Shown here: positions 7,367 to 15,142 of the stretch, piece by piece | Numbering within the stretch: position 1 is the stretch's first letter | How the letters are laid out: each line of letters starts with the position of its first letter | Source of the DNA: an uncultured beta proteobacterium | GTDB taxonomy: Bacteria > Pseudomonadota > Gammaproteobacteria > Burkholderiales > Burkholderiaceae | Reading direction: 5' to 3' | NCBI GenBank assembly: GCA_903938955.1 | Contig: CAJAFJ010000236.1 | Span: 1 to 18,262, forward strand | Length of the DNA stretch: 18,262 bases | Notes under the pieces: model-generated | The model's input: the letters and a program-made list of their open reading frames with translations, nothing else | Told to the model about the DNA's origin: nothing | The model's database searches: none | Translations under genes and position numbers: made by a program

Positions 7367-8521
7367 ATGACACAAATCAATAAGGGCAAGCTGGTCGCAC
7401 TTGTCGCAACCGCCCTGATGGGGCTCTCGACGGCATGGGCGCATGGCGATGAGGATCACAGCCACGATCCAAAGGCCACGGGGACAGCGGCGACCAACCC
7501 CAGCGCGACCGCGATGCCGGTCCAGACAAGCGCCTCACAGCGGCTGCCAGACGGCAGTTTGTTTGTTCCCAAAACGGCACAACGCCAACTGGGTATTCGA
7601 ACGGTGCTGGTCGAAGCCAAAGACTTAGCCGCTACCGTCGAACTGAACGGGCGTGTGATCGCCGACCCCAATGCGGGAGGGCGGGTGCAAACCACGCAGG
7701 CCGGCCGAATCAAAGCGGGTCCCAACGGGCTGCCGGTGTTGGGTCAAAAGGTGACCAAGGGCCAGGTGCTGCTGTGGGTACAGCCGACCGTGGGCCCGGT
7801 TGAGCGAAGTAACCAGCGGGCCACTTTGGCTGAGCTTGACGCACAGTGGGCGATTGCCGAACGCAAAGTCGCCCGTTACACCCAACTGGAGGGCTCCATC
7901 CCCCAGAAAGAAATTGACGCGTCCAAATTCGAGTTAAGCGCCTTGACGCAGCGCCGTGCTGCACTGGCCGCGGGTCTCAGTGAGGCCGAAGCGCTGACCG
8001 CTTCCGTCTCCGGTGTCATCAGTGCCACCCACGTCGTCAATGGGCAGGTGGTTGAAGCGCGCGAGATTTTGTTGGAAATCGTTGATCCGGCACGACTGGC
8101 GGTTGAAGCGCTGGCTTATGACCCCGCGCTGATTGACGGTATTGCCTCGGCCAGTGCGTCATTGGCCGGGCATGCACTCGATTTGCAGTATGTGGGGGGT
8201 GGCAAGCAGCTTCGCGAGCAAGCCTTGCCCTTGCTGTTCCGTGTCAAGAGCCCAAACGCGCCGATCGCGGTGGGTCAAACACTCAAGGTCATCGCCAAAA
8301 CATCACGCATGGCCCAAGGGGTCGCCGTGCCTGTGGCCGCATTGGCGCGTAACAGCGCTGGCGAATCCGTTGTGTGGGTGCATGTCGGTGCCGAACGGTT
8401 TACGCAACGCCGGGTGACAGCGCAGCCCCTGGATGCCAACACGGTCGTTGTCACCACCGGGGTTTCGGGGGGCGAACGGGTCGTTAGTGTGGGTGCCAAT
8501 CTGTTGGCTCAGGTGCGCTGA
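7367..8521 (+). CDS. RND efflux periplasmic adaptor (membrane fusion protein), CzcB/CusB-like
   Basis: Links the inner-membrane RND pump to the outer-membrane channel and may pass metal to the pump. The 384-aa product has a signal peptide ending at AWA (23-25), then a His/Asp-rich mature start HGDEDHSHD (26-34). A barrel-sandwich (lipoyl-like) half (about 88-140) with VTKGQVLLWVQP is followed by a short helical hairpin (about 145-205), the second lipoyl half with SGVISATHVVNGQVVE (215-230), and beta-barrel and membrane-proximal domains to the end. There is no N-terminal heavy-metal-binding HMBD or C-terminal CusF domain, unlike the second adaptor at 16411. The stop is separated by two bases from the RND start at 8524, so the two are very likely co-translated. 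Confidence 0.92.
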   Translation: MTQINKGKLVALVATALMGLSTAWAHGDEDHSHDPKATGTAATNPSATAMPVQTSASQRLPDGSLFVPKTAQRQLGIRTVLVEAKDLAATVELNGRVIADPNAGGRVQTTQAGRIKAGPNGLPVLGQKVTKGQVLLWVQPTVGPVERSNQRATLAELDAQWAIAERKVARYTQLEGSIPQKEIDASKFELSALTQRRAALAAGLSEAEALTASVSGVISATHVVNGQVVEAREILLEIVDPARLAVEALAYDPALIDGIASASASLAGHALDLQYVGGGKQLREQALPLLFRVKSPNAPIAVGQTLKVIAKTSRMAQGVAVPVAALARNSAGESVVWVHVGAERFTQRRVTAQPLDANTVVVTTGVSGGERVVSVGANLLAQVR

Positions 8522-8523
8522 CC

Positions 8524-11500
8524 ATGTTCGAATTCATCATCAACACCAGCCTGAAACAGCGGCTGATCGTGCTGGGCATCGCCTTGCTACTGGTGGTTTA
8601 TGGTGTGTTTACGGTGCAGAAAATGCCGGTAGACGTGTTTCCTGACCTCAATAAACCGACCGTGACCCTGATGACGGAAGTTGGTGGCATGGCTCCCGAA
8701 GAGGTGGAGCAGTTGGTGACGGCGCCTGTTGAAGCGAGCATGAACGGCATGCCTGGTGTCAGCCGGGTGCGTTCGGTCTCGGGCGTGGGGCTGTCCATTG
8801 TCTATGTCGAGTTTGACTGGGGCTCGGACATCTACCGCAACCGCCAGCAAGTGAGTGAACGCCTGAACCTCGTGCGCGAGCAATTGCCCCCGGGCGTGGT
8901 GCCCCAACTCGGGCCCATCTCCTCGATCATGGGCGAAATTTTGCTGATTGCCTTGCCCGCTGATCCGGCCCAGGTGAGCCCGATGCAGGTGCGTGAGTAC
9001 GCGGACTGGGTCATGCGGCCACGGCTGTTGACGATCCCCGGCATAGCCCAGGTGATTGCGATCGGCGGCGAGGTCAAGCAATACCGGGTTGAGCTCAATC
9101 CCGCGCAGCTGAAGGCCTTGGGTGTGGAGCGCGAGAAGCTGGAGTCCGCGCTGAAAGATTTCGGCGCCAACACCAGCGGGGGATTCCTGGAGTCGCAGGG
9201 GCGCGAGTACCTGATTCGTCAAATTGGTCGCACCACGCGCATTGAGGATCTGCAAAACCTGGTGGTCACCGTGAAAAACGGGCAGCCGATTTTGCTCAAA
9301 CAAGTGGCCACGGTGGTGCTGGCCCCGGCCATCAAGCGCGGTGATGCCGGTTTTGGCGGCAAACCTGCTGTCATTTTGTCGGTCCAAAAGCAACCCAGCG
9401 CGGACAGCGTGACCCTCACGCGGGCGGTTGAAAAAGCCATGGTTGAACTCTCCAAGGGGCTGCCGCAGGGGATGGAGGCGCCGCAGTTTTTGTTCAAGCA
9501 GGCCGATTTCATCGAACACTCGGTGAGCAATGTGCAAGAAGCTTTGCGTGATGGTGCGATGTTTGTGGCCGTGATCTTGTTTCTGTTCTTGCTGAATGTG
9601 CGCACGACCTTGATTTCACTGACGGCGATTCCGATCTCTTTACTGGTGACTGCCCTGGTCTTTCATTACATGGGCCTGTCGATTAACACGATGACGCTGG
9701 GCGGTTTGGCGATTGCCATTGGTGAGCTGGTGGACGATGCCGTGGTGGGGGTGGAAAACGTCTTGCGCCGTCTCAAACTCAACAGCGCCTTGGCGGTGCC
9801 CAGGCCCGTGGCTGAAGTCATTGCCAAGGCCACCCTGGAGGTGCGCTCCGCCATTGTTTATGCCACCCTCATCATCGTGCTGGTGTTTGTGCCGCTGTTT
9901 GTGTTGCCCGGTATTGAAGGGCGCTTGTTCACCCCACTGGGCGTGGCCTATATTGTTTCGATTCTGGTCAGCATGGTCGTGTCCGTCACCGTGACCCCGG
10001 TGATGGCCTATTACCTGCTGCCCAAAATGAAGCAGCTGGGTCACGGTGATAGCCCCTTGGTCATCCGGCTCAAGCGCTGGGATGCCCGGTTGCTGCACTG
10101 GTCCTTTGACCGTGCCCGGATGCTGCTGCTGGGAGCAGGGGTCGCCGTGATCCTGGCGCTGGCCAGTGTGCCGTTTTTTGCGCGCGCCTTTCTGCCGGCC
10201 TTCAACAAGGGCACGCTGACCGTCAATGTGTCACTGAATCCGGGGACGTCGCTGGCGGAGTCCAACCGCATCGGCATGATGGCGGAACAACTGATCGCCG
10301 GTGTGCCCGAGGTGACCAAGGTCGGTCGGCGCACGGGGCGCGCCGAGCTGGATGAGCATGCCGAAGGGGTGCACTACACCGAGATGGATGTGGATTTGAA
10401 AGCCTCCGAGCGCTCCCGCTCGGCCATCATCAACGATCTTCGTGCGCGCCTGGCCGTGCTGCCGGCGGCCAGCAATGTGGGGCAGCCGATTTCACACCGG
10501 CTTGATCACCTGCTCTCGGGTGTGCGGGCAGAAATTGCACTCAAGATTTATGGCGATGACCTGGACACCCTGCGTGGCTTGGCCGGTGACCTGCGTGAAC
10601 GGCTGGCAAAAATCCCGGGCATCACCGACTTGCAGATTGAGAAGTTGGTATTGATCCCCCAGATCAAGATTCGTGTCGATTACGAGCAGGCCGCACGTCA
10701 TGGTGTCGCCCCGGGCACCTTGCTGCGCTCACTGGAGCAGATGATTGAAGGTGAACGCATCACCCAACTGGTGGAGGGCAACCGCCGTTTCGACCTGATC
10801 GTGAAGTTGCCTAAGAGTGGTCGTGGTTTGCAGGAACTCGCCAACCTGCTGATTGAAACCCCTGGCGGCCATGTGCCCTTATCCCAGTTGGCTTCGATTG
10901 AAGACAGCGATGGCCCCAATCAAGTCAGCCGTGAAAATGCCCGCCGACGCATCGTGATCTCAGCCAACACCGACGGCTCGGACATGTCGAAGGTGATTGA
11001 CGCCATTCGGACCGAGTTGGCCGCCAAACCCATGCCCGAAGGTTATTTCACGTCACTGGAAGGGCAGTTTCAGGCGCAGGAACAAGCGGCTCGTCTGATG
11101 GGGGTATTGGCCCTGATTTCGCTGGCCATGATTTTCCTGGTGCTTTACAGCCGCTATCGCTCGATGGTGCTCACCGTCATCATCATGGGCAATATCCCGC
11201 TGGCCTTGGTGGGCAGTGTGATCGCGCTGTGGATATCGGGTCAACCGCTGTCGGTCGCCGCGCTGGTGGGCTTTATCACGCTAACGGGTATTGCCACGCG
11301 CAACGGCATTTTGAAGATTAGCCACTACATCAATCTGTGCGCCTTTGAGGGTGAAAAGTTCGGCCAAAAGATGATTGTGCGCGGCTCGCTGGAGCGGCTC
11401 ACGCCCGTGCTGATGACGGCACTGGTGGCGGCCTTTGCTTTGGTGCCTTTGCTGGTATCGGCCGATGCGCCGGGTAAGGAAGTATTGCATCCGGTGGCCG

Positions 11501-11628
11501 TGGTGATCTTCGGCGGGCTGGTCAGTTCAACCCTGCTTGACAGCCTGCTCACGCCCTTGATGTTCTGGTTGTGGGGCGAGAAGCCGCTGGCCAAACTGCT
11601 GGAAGCGCACGAGACCGAAAGCTATTGA
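8524..11628 (+). CDS. Heavy-metal efflux RND permease, CusA/CzcA family (atypical HME subgroup)
   Basis: Proton-driven inner-membrane transporter of a tripartite metal exporter. At 1034 aa it is full length for the HME-RND family. TM1 is at about 12-31, followed by the PVDVFPDLNKPTV motif; TM2-TM6 lie at about 342-500; the second half repeats the layout with TM8-TM12 from about 860. The TM4 signature, IAIGELVDDAVVGVEN (397-412), carries Glu401, Asp404 and Asp405 as candidate proton-relay acids. It differs from CzcA (DFG..VDGAV..VEN) and from E. coli CusA (GAMVDAAIVMIEN). In the periplasmic cleft the segment HRLDHLLSG (658-666) aligns with NRIDMLSTG of CusA, placing His662 where CusA has a Met I believe to be metal-binding. 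This suggests a different ligand set. The remaining family marks, such as TGIATRNGIL (921-930) in the second half, are intact. Metal is probably Cu/Ag by context, but uncertain. Confidence 0.95.
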   Translation: MFEFIINTSLKQRLIVLGIALLLVVYGVFTVQKMPVDVFPDLNKPTVTLMTEVGGMAPEEVEQLVTAPVEASMNGMPGVSRVRSVSGVGLSIVYVEFDWGSDIYRNRQQVSERLNLVREQLPPGVVPQLGPISSIMGEILLIALPADPAQVSPMQVREYADWVMRPRLLTIPGIAQVIAIGGEVKQYRVELNPAQLKALGVEREKLESALKDFGANTSGGFLESQGREYLIRQIGRTTRIEDLQNLVVTVKNGQPILLKQVATVVLAPAIKRGDAGFGGKPAVILSVQKQPSADSVTLTRAVEKAMVELSKGLPQGMEAPQFLFKQADFIEHSVSNVQEALRDGAMFVAVILFLFLLNVRTTLISLTAIPISLLVTALVFHYMGLSINTMTLGGLAIAIGELVDDAVVGVENVLRRLKLNSALAVPRPVAEVIAKATLEVRSAIVYATLIIVLVFVPLFVLPGIEGRLFTPLGVAYIVSILVSMVVSVTVTPVMAYYLLPKMKQLGHGDSPLVIRLKRWDARLLHWSFDRARMLLLGAGVAVILALASVPFFARAFLPAFNKGTLTVNVSLNPGTSLAESNRIGMMAEQLIAGVPEVTKVGRRTGRAELDEHAEGVHYTEMDVDLKASERSRSAIINDLRARLAVLPAASNVGQPISHRLDHLLSGVRAEIALKIYGDDLDTLRGLAGDLRERLAKIPGITDLQIEKLVLIPQIKIRVDYEQAARHGVAPGTLLRSLEQMIEGERITQLVEGNRRFDLIVKLPKSGRGLQELANLLIETPGGHVPLSQLASIEDSDGPNQVSRENARRRIVISANTDGSDMSKVIDAIRTELAAKPMPEGYFTSLEGQFQAQEQAARLMGVLALISLAMIFLVLYSRYRSMVLTVIIMGNIPLALVGSVIALWISGQPLSVAALVGFITLTGIATRNGILKISHYINLCAFEGEKFGQKMIVRGSLERLTPVLMTALVAAFALVPLLVSADAPGKEVLHPVAVVIFGGLVSSTLLDSLLTPLMFWLWGEKPLAKLLEAHETESY

Positions 11629-11651
11629 TATTTATTAACCCGCCCCCTTGG

Positions 11652-11661
11652 GGTCATGACC
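11652..11661. repeat. Perfect 10-bp palindrome before the His-rich periplasmic protein gene
   Basis: GGTCATGACC reads identically on both strands and lies directly upstream of the ribosome binding site (AAGGAA, 11665-11670) of the gene starting at 11677, following CCCCCTTGGGG. It could be a binding site or chance; no second copy was noticed. Confidence 0.3.
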
Positions 11662-11676
11662 TATAAGGAAACCACC

Positions 11677-12141
11677 ATGAAATCTGCCTCTCGAATAACG
11701 TCCATTTTGTTTGCCGCTCTTGTTTTGGCCGGCGGCGCCACAACGGCCCTGGCGCACGATGACGCCACCATGGGTGCACTCAAGTCAGCCCATGGGGGCC
11801 AACTGCGCATGGCCGGCATTTACCACTACGAGTTGGTCGTGTCAAAAGACACCCAAGAGGCGAAGGACTATCCCGTGCAGGTGTACGTGACGGATCATGC
11901 TGGCCTGAAGATTTCAAGCGCCGGTGCGACGGGCACCGCCACCATCCTGGCCGCAAAGCAGAAGTCCTCCGTGGCGCTTAAGCCAGACGGGGACAACCGG
12001 CTGACAGGTCTGACCAAGTACACGTCAACCCCCGACATGAAGGTGCTTGTCTCCATCACCCTGCCGGGCAAGCAGCCCGAGCAGGCACGCTTCGAGCCCC
12101 TGGCCACAGCGAAGGAGGGGCGTTCGGACCACGCACATTAG
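11677..12141 (+). CDS. Small His-rich periplasmic protein of the RND cluster, function unknown
   Basis: A 154-aa exported protein of the kind often seen beside heavy-metal RND genes; I know no named function. A signal peptide (1-26) ends ALA, so the mature protein would begin HDDATMG. Further possible metal ligands are His39 (SAHGGQLRM), Met45, His50 (IYHYEL), His74 (TDHAG) and the C-terminal DHAH. The central part (about 45-140) alternates hydrophobic and polar residues as in a small beta-sandwich. The ATG at 11677 is chosen because AAGGAA (11665-11670) lies 6 bases before it; an ATG at 11656 would add seven residues, MTYKETT, without a ribosome site. It follows the RND gene by 48 bases and is probably in the same transcript. 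A periplasmic metal-binding role is inferred. Confidence 0.85.
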   Translation: MKSASRITSILFAALVLAGGATTALAHDDATMGALKSAHGGQLRMAGIYHYELVVSKDTQEAKDYPVQVYVTDHAGLKISSAGATGTATILAAKQKSSVALKPDGDNRLTGLTKYTSTPDMKVLVSITLPGKQPEQARFEPLATAKEGRSDHAH

Positions 12142-12186
12142 ATGGATCGTCTGCCACCAACTGGCACCCAATAAACGGAGCGCATC

Positions 12187-12243
12187 ATGAACCATGACCC
12201 TGTCAGGCAGGATGCACCGCCGAGTTTCTGGCGTTCCCGTTAA
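12187..12243 (+). pseudogene. 18-codon remnant of a DUF2933-family membrane protein gene
   Basis: ATG 12187 has a proper ribosome site (GGAG, 12177-12180) and encodes [18 protein letters not shown] before TAA at 12241-12243. DUF2933 proteins from Burkholderiales copper clusters, as I know them, begin with a short His/Asn leader and then PSFWRSRY followed by a hydrophobic helix. Here the frame stops exactly after FWRSR, and the following 50 bases encode no hydrophobic helix in any frame I could see. The simplest reading is that the 3' part was deleted, leaving the start and ribosome site in place between the His-rich protein and the copper ATPase. A functional 18-residue peptide is possible but less likely. 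Confidence 0.55.
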
Positions 12244-12293
12244 GTGAATCAAGGTCCAGCCGTTACTTGAACCGTCACTTGAGGGGAATGATC

Positions 12294-14591
12294 ATGAACA
12301 CCCGCCATCATGCGGAGCCCTTGAAAGACCCGGTGTGCGGCATGACCGTCACCGAGCAATCACCACACCAGTTGGCGCATGAAGGCCGACACTATTATTT
12401 TTGCAGTGCCACCTGCCAGGGCAAGTTTGCGGCGAACCCGCTGCAATACCTTGCGCCCCAGCCAGCGGTAGTGACACCGCCAGTGGCGGCGGGCACGATT
12501 TACACCTGTCCGATGCACCCGGAAATTCGCCAGGACCATTCAGGCAACTGCCCCAAATGCGGCATGACGCTGGAGCCGCTGCTGCCGGAACTTGAAGACG
12601 ATGACAACCCCGAACTGCGCGATTTCCAGCGCCGCTTCTGGTGGACCTTGCCGCTGACCGCCATCGTCTTTGTATTGGCCATGTGGGGCCACCAGTTTCA
12701 GTGGATGGACATGGCGCGCCAGAGTTGGGTCGAGCTGGGCCTGGCCACGCCCATCGTGCTGTGGGCCGGTTGGCCGTTTTTCAGTCGCTGCTGGCAGTCG
12801 GTAGTGACCCACAGCCCGAATATGTGGACGCTGATCGGTCTGGGCACCGGCGCTGCTTTTGTTTACAGCGTGGTCGCCACGGTGGCGCCGCAGGTGTTTC
12901 CGGCTTCGTTTATTTCCATGGGCCGCGTCGCCGTGTACTTTGAAGCGGCGGCGGTGATCATTTCGCTCACGCTGCTGGGCCAGGTGCTGGAACTCAAGGC
13001 CCGTTCGCAAACCTCCGCCGCCATCAAATCCCTGCTGGGACTGGCGCCGAAGATGGCTCGGCGCATCAAGGCAGATGGCAATGAGGACGATGTCCCTTTG
13101 AGCCACGTCCATGTCGGTGATTTGTTGCGCATTCGTCCCGGCGAGAAAGTGCCGGTCGATGGCGTGGTGACCGAAGGCGCCAGCGCGGTCGATGAGTCGA
13201 TGATCACCGGCGAACCCATGCCTGTTTCCAAGCGTGTCGGCGACGCGGTGATCGGCGCCACGCTCAACACCAGCGGCGCGTTGGTGATGCGCTCCGAAAA
13301 AGTTGGCTCAGCCACCGTGTTGGCGCAGATCGTGCAGATGGTGGCCCAGGCGCAGCGCTCCAGGGCGCCGATGCAGCGCATGGCCGACTTGGTGGCGGGC
13401 TACTTCGTCATGACGGTGGTCACCATCGCCGTGCTCACGTTTTTGGGTTGGGGCCTGTTTGGGCCCGAGCCGCGCTGGGTGTTCGGCTTGATCAACGCCG
13501 TGTCGGTACTGATCATTGCCTGCCCGTGCGCGCTGGGCCTGGCCACGCCGATGTCCATCATGGTCGCTACCGGCCGTGGCGCCACGCAAGGCGTGCTGTT
13601 TCGCGATGCTGCCGCCATTGAGAATCTGCGCAAGATCGACACCCTCATCATTGACAAGACCGGCACGCTCACCGAAGGCCGCCCAACCTTTGAGCGCGCC
13701 GTGCCTGCGCCGGGCTTTGACGCCGACGAGTTGTTGCGTCTGGCTGCCAGCCTGGACCAGGGCAGCGAACACCCGCTGGCCGACACCGTAGTGCGTGCCG
13801 CGCGTGAGCGTGGCCTGAGGCTGGACACGCCCGAAAACTTCGAGTCCGGCTCGGGCATTGGCGTGCGCGGACAGGTGGCCGGGCGTCAGCTGGCGCTGGG
13901 CAATACCACGCTGATGGCGCAGATCGGCGTGTCGGTCGCCGCCTTAGTGCCGCAGGCTGAAGCCTTGCGGACAGAAGGTGCCAGCGTGATGTATCTGGCG
14001 GTTGATGGTCAGCTGGCGGGTCTGCTGGTCGTGTCTGACCCGATCAAATCCAGCACCCCCGAGGCGCTGGCCATGCTCAAAGCCGCTGGCTTGCGCATCG
14101 TCATGGCCACGGGCGATGGTCTGACCACGGCACGGGCGGTGGGGGCGCGTCTGGGCATCGACGAGGTGCATGGGGAGGTCAAGCCTGCCGACAAATTGCA
14201 GCTGGTCGAGCGTTTGCAAAAAGAAGGCCGTGTGGTCGCCATGGCGGGGGATGGCATCAACGATGCGCCGGCGCTGGCCAAGGCCGATGTCGGCGTGGCC
14301 ATGGGCACCGGCACTGACGTGGCGATGAACAGTGCCCAGGTGACCTTGGTGAAAGGGGATTTGCGCGGGATTGCGATGGCGCTCGCCCTGTCAAAAGCGA
14401 CTGTGGGCAATATGAAGCAGAACCTGATGTTTGCTTTTTTATACAACGCGCTGGGGATTCCGGTTGCGGCCGGTGTGTTGTACCCGCTGACCGGCTGGCT
14501 GCTCTCGCCGCTGATCGCTGCGCTGGCCATGAGTTTCAGCTCCGCCTCAGTCATTGGCAATGCCCTTCGGTTGCGAGCCAAGCCTCTATGA
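12294..14591 (+). CDS. copA: Copper-translocating P1B-1-type ATPase (CopA-like) with YHS and HMBD N-terminal domains
   Basis: ATP-driven pump moving Cu(I) (or Ag(I)) from cytoplasm to periplasm. From ATG 12294 the product is 765 aa. The N-terminus has a YHS/TRASH domain (about 11-53; DPVCGM, then FCSATC with Cys37 and Cys41) and a heavy-metal-binding HMBD (YTCPMHPEI then CPKCGM, Cys72, Cys86, Cys89) instead of the usual HMA domains. The core has TGEP, the transmembrane CPC (410-412), the phosphorylated Asp454 in [15 protein letters not shown], a TGDGLTTA variant of the hinge motif, [10 protein letters not shown], and the copper-class motifs YNALGIP and MSFSS in the last membrane helices. GAGGGG (12281-12286) lies 7 bases before ATG 12294; a TTG at 12267 would add nine residues without support. 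It probably ends the first plus-strand transcription unit. Confidence 0.95.
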   Translation: MNTRHHAEPLKDPVCGMTVTEQSPHQLAHEGRHYYFCSATCQGKFAANPLQYLAPQPAVVTPPVAAGTIYTCPMHPEIRQDHSGNCPKCGMTLEPLLPELEDDDNPELRDFQRRFWWTLPLTAIVFVLAMWGHQFQWMDMARQSWVELGLATPIVLWAGWPFFSRCWQSVVTHSPNMWTLIGLGTGAAFVYSVVATVAPQVFPASFISMGRVAVYFEAAAVIISLTLLGQVLELKARSQTSAAIKSLLGLAPKMARRIKADGNEDDVPLSHVHVGDLLRIRPGEKVPVDGVVTEGASAVDESMITGEPMPVSKRVGDAVIGATLNTSGALVMRSEKVGSATVLAQIVQMVAQAQRSRAPMQRMADLVAGYFVMTVVTIAVLTFLGWGLFGPEPRWVFGLINAVSVLIIACPCALGLATPMSIMVATGRGATQGVLFRDAAAIENLRKIDTLIIDKTGTLTEGRPTFERAVPAPGFDADELLRLAASLDQGSEHPLADTVVRAARERGLRLDTPENFESGSGIGVRGQVAGRQLALGNTTLMAQIGVSVAALVPQAEALRTEGASVMYLAVDGQLAGLLVVSDPIKSSTPEALAMLKAAGLRIVMATGDGLTTARAVGARLGIDEVHGEVKPADKLQLVERLQKEGRVVAMAGDGINDAPALAKADVGVAMGTGTDVAMNSAQVTLVKGDLRGIAMALALSKATVGNMKQNLMFAFLYNALGIPVAAGVLYPLTGWLLSPLIAALAMSFSSASVIGNALRLRAKPL

Positions 14592-14666
14592 ACTTCAAAT
14601 GGCAGCGCTCGGCTTTTTGACTGCGCATCTATGGGGATAGGCGGTCGAGCGGGTCATTGTTGAAAA

Positions 14667-14681
14667 TGACGCAAATGTAAT
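14667..14681 (+). promoter_or_regulatory. Predicted CusR/CopR-type operator before the CusF-CusCBA operon
   Basis: TGACG-CAAA-TGTAAT matches the box at 4976-4990 in arms and spacing. Nested over it is a perfect 6-bp inverted repeat, GCAAAT-GTA-ATTTGC (14671-14685). The 35 bases from 14667 to 14701 match 4976-5010 at 25 positions with no gap, and the box lies 70 bases before ATG 14751 (75 in the other case). This makes it a likely second target of the island's response regulator. Confidence 0.6.
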
Positions 14682-14750
14682 TTGCAGGTCAACGAACTGT
14701 TCACTTGATGGGGTCAAAATTGGGCATCTCATGTCACCAAGGAGTTCCTC

Positions 14751-15098
14751 ATGCAAGTTCGTACTTTTTTCACTGTGATGTTGGCGCTGGCTGGCGCGGG
14801 TTTGTCGACATGGGGCGCCGCGCAAATGAACCACGGCAATATGCAAGGGGCGGGCATGGCGACCCAGCGCAGCGCTGAGTCTGCTATGGGCGAAGGTACG
14901 GTCAAAAAGGTCGATAAAGTCAAGGGAACGGTCACCCTGGCGCACGGCGCGATGAACGGCATGCCGGCCATGACCATGGCCTACAAGCTCAAGGACGCCA
15001 CTTGGCTCGACAAACTGCAGGTCGGGCAAAAAATCCGGTTTGCCACCGATCCGGCCGATGACGGTATGACCGTGACAAAGATTGAGCGCGTCAAGTAA
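14751..15098 (+). CDS. cusF: CusF-like periplasmic copper/silver-binding protein
   Basis: Small periplasmic metallochaperone expected to hand Cu(I)/Ag(I) to the CusCBA exporter. The 115-aa product has a signal peptide (about 1-24), a Met/His-rich linker (QMNHGNMQGAGM) and a CusF-type OB fold (about 48-114). In E. coli CusF the ligands are His36, Trp44, Met47 and Met49. Here VTLAHGAMNGMPAMTM supplies His65, Met74 and Met76, but the Trp is replaced by Met71 and the His-to-Trp loop is two residues shorter. AAGGAG (14739-14744) lies 6 bases before ATG 14751. It is the first gene behind the second predicted operator, 44 bases upstream of the outer membrane factor. It differs from the CusF domain fused to the adaptor at 16411, which keeps the Trp. 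Confidence 0.9.
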   Translation: MQVRTFFTVMLALAGAGLSTWGAAQMNHGNMQGAGMATQRSAESAMGEGTVKKVDKVKGTVTLAHGAMNGMPAMTMAYKLKDATWLDKLQVGQKIRFATDPADDGMTVTKIERVK

Positions 15099-15142
15099 GC
15101 CGGCATTCACCCGTCTGGCCGCATACAACGTAAGGCGCCTCC

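Noticed and set aside
8587..9537. 316-codon minus-strand open frame inside the RND gene
   Set aside because: Antisense to a full-length HME-RND protein; His-rich composition is what reverse reading of this codon usage gives.
12152..12166. Short hairpin TGCCA-CCAAC-TGGCA as a terminator after the 154-aa protein gene
   Set aside because: Only five base pairs and no T-run follows; the next bases are CCCAATAAACGG.
12162..12178. TGGCAC as the -24 element of a sigma54 promoter
   Set aside because: The expected TTGC-type -12 element is missing at the required spacing (AAACGG lies there), and the gene downstream is copper-related.
12261..12285. TTG at 12267 as start of the copper ATPase
   Set aside because: It adds nine residues without family support, whereas ATG 12294 has GAGGGG at ideal distance.
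12540..13112. 190-codon minus-strand open frame inside the copper ATPase gene
   Set aside because: Shadow of the P-type ATPase; no signal, domain or ribosome site support.
14600..14625. Possible terminator after the copper ATPase (GCGCTCGGC followed by five T)
   Set aside because: There is a T-run but no convincing stem directly before it; pairing requires distant short arms.
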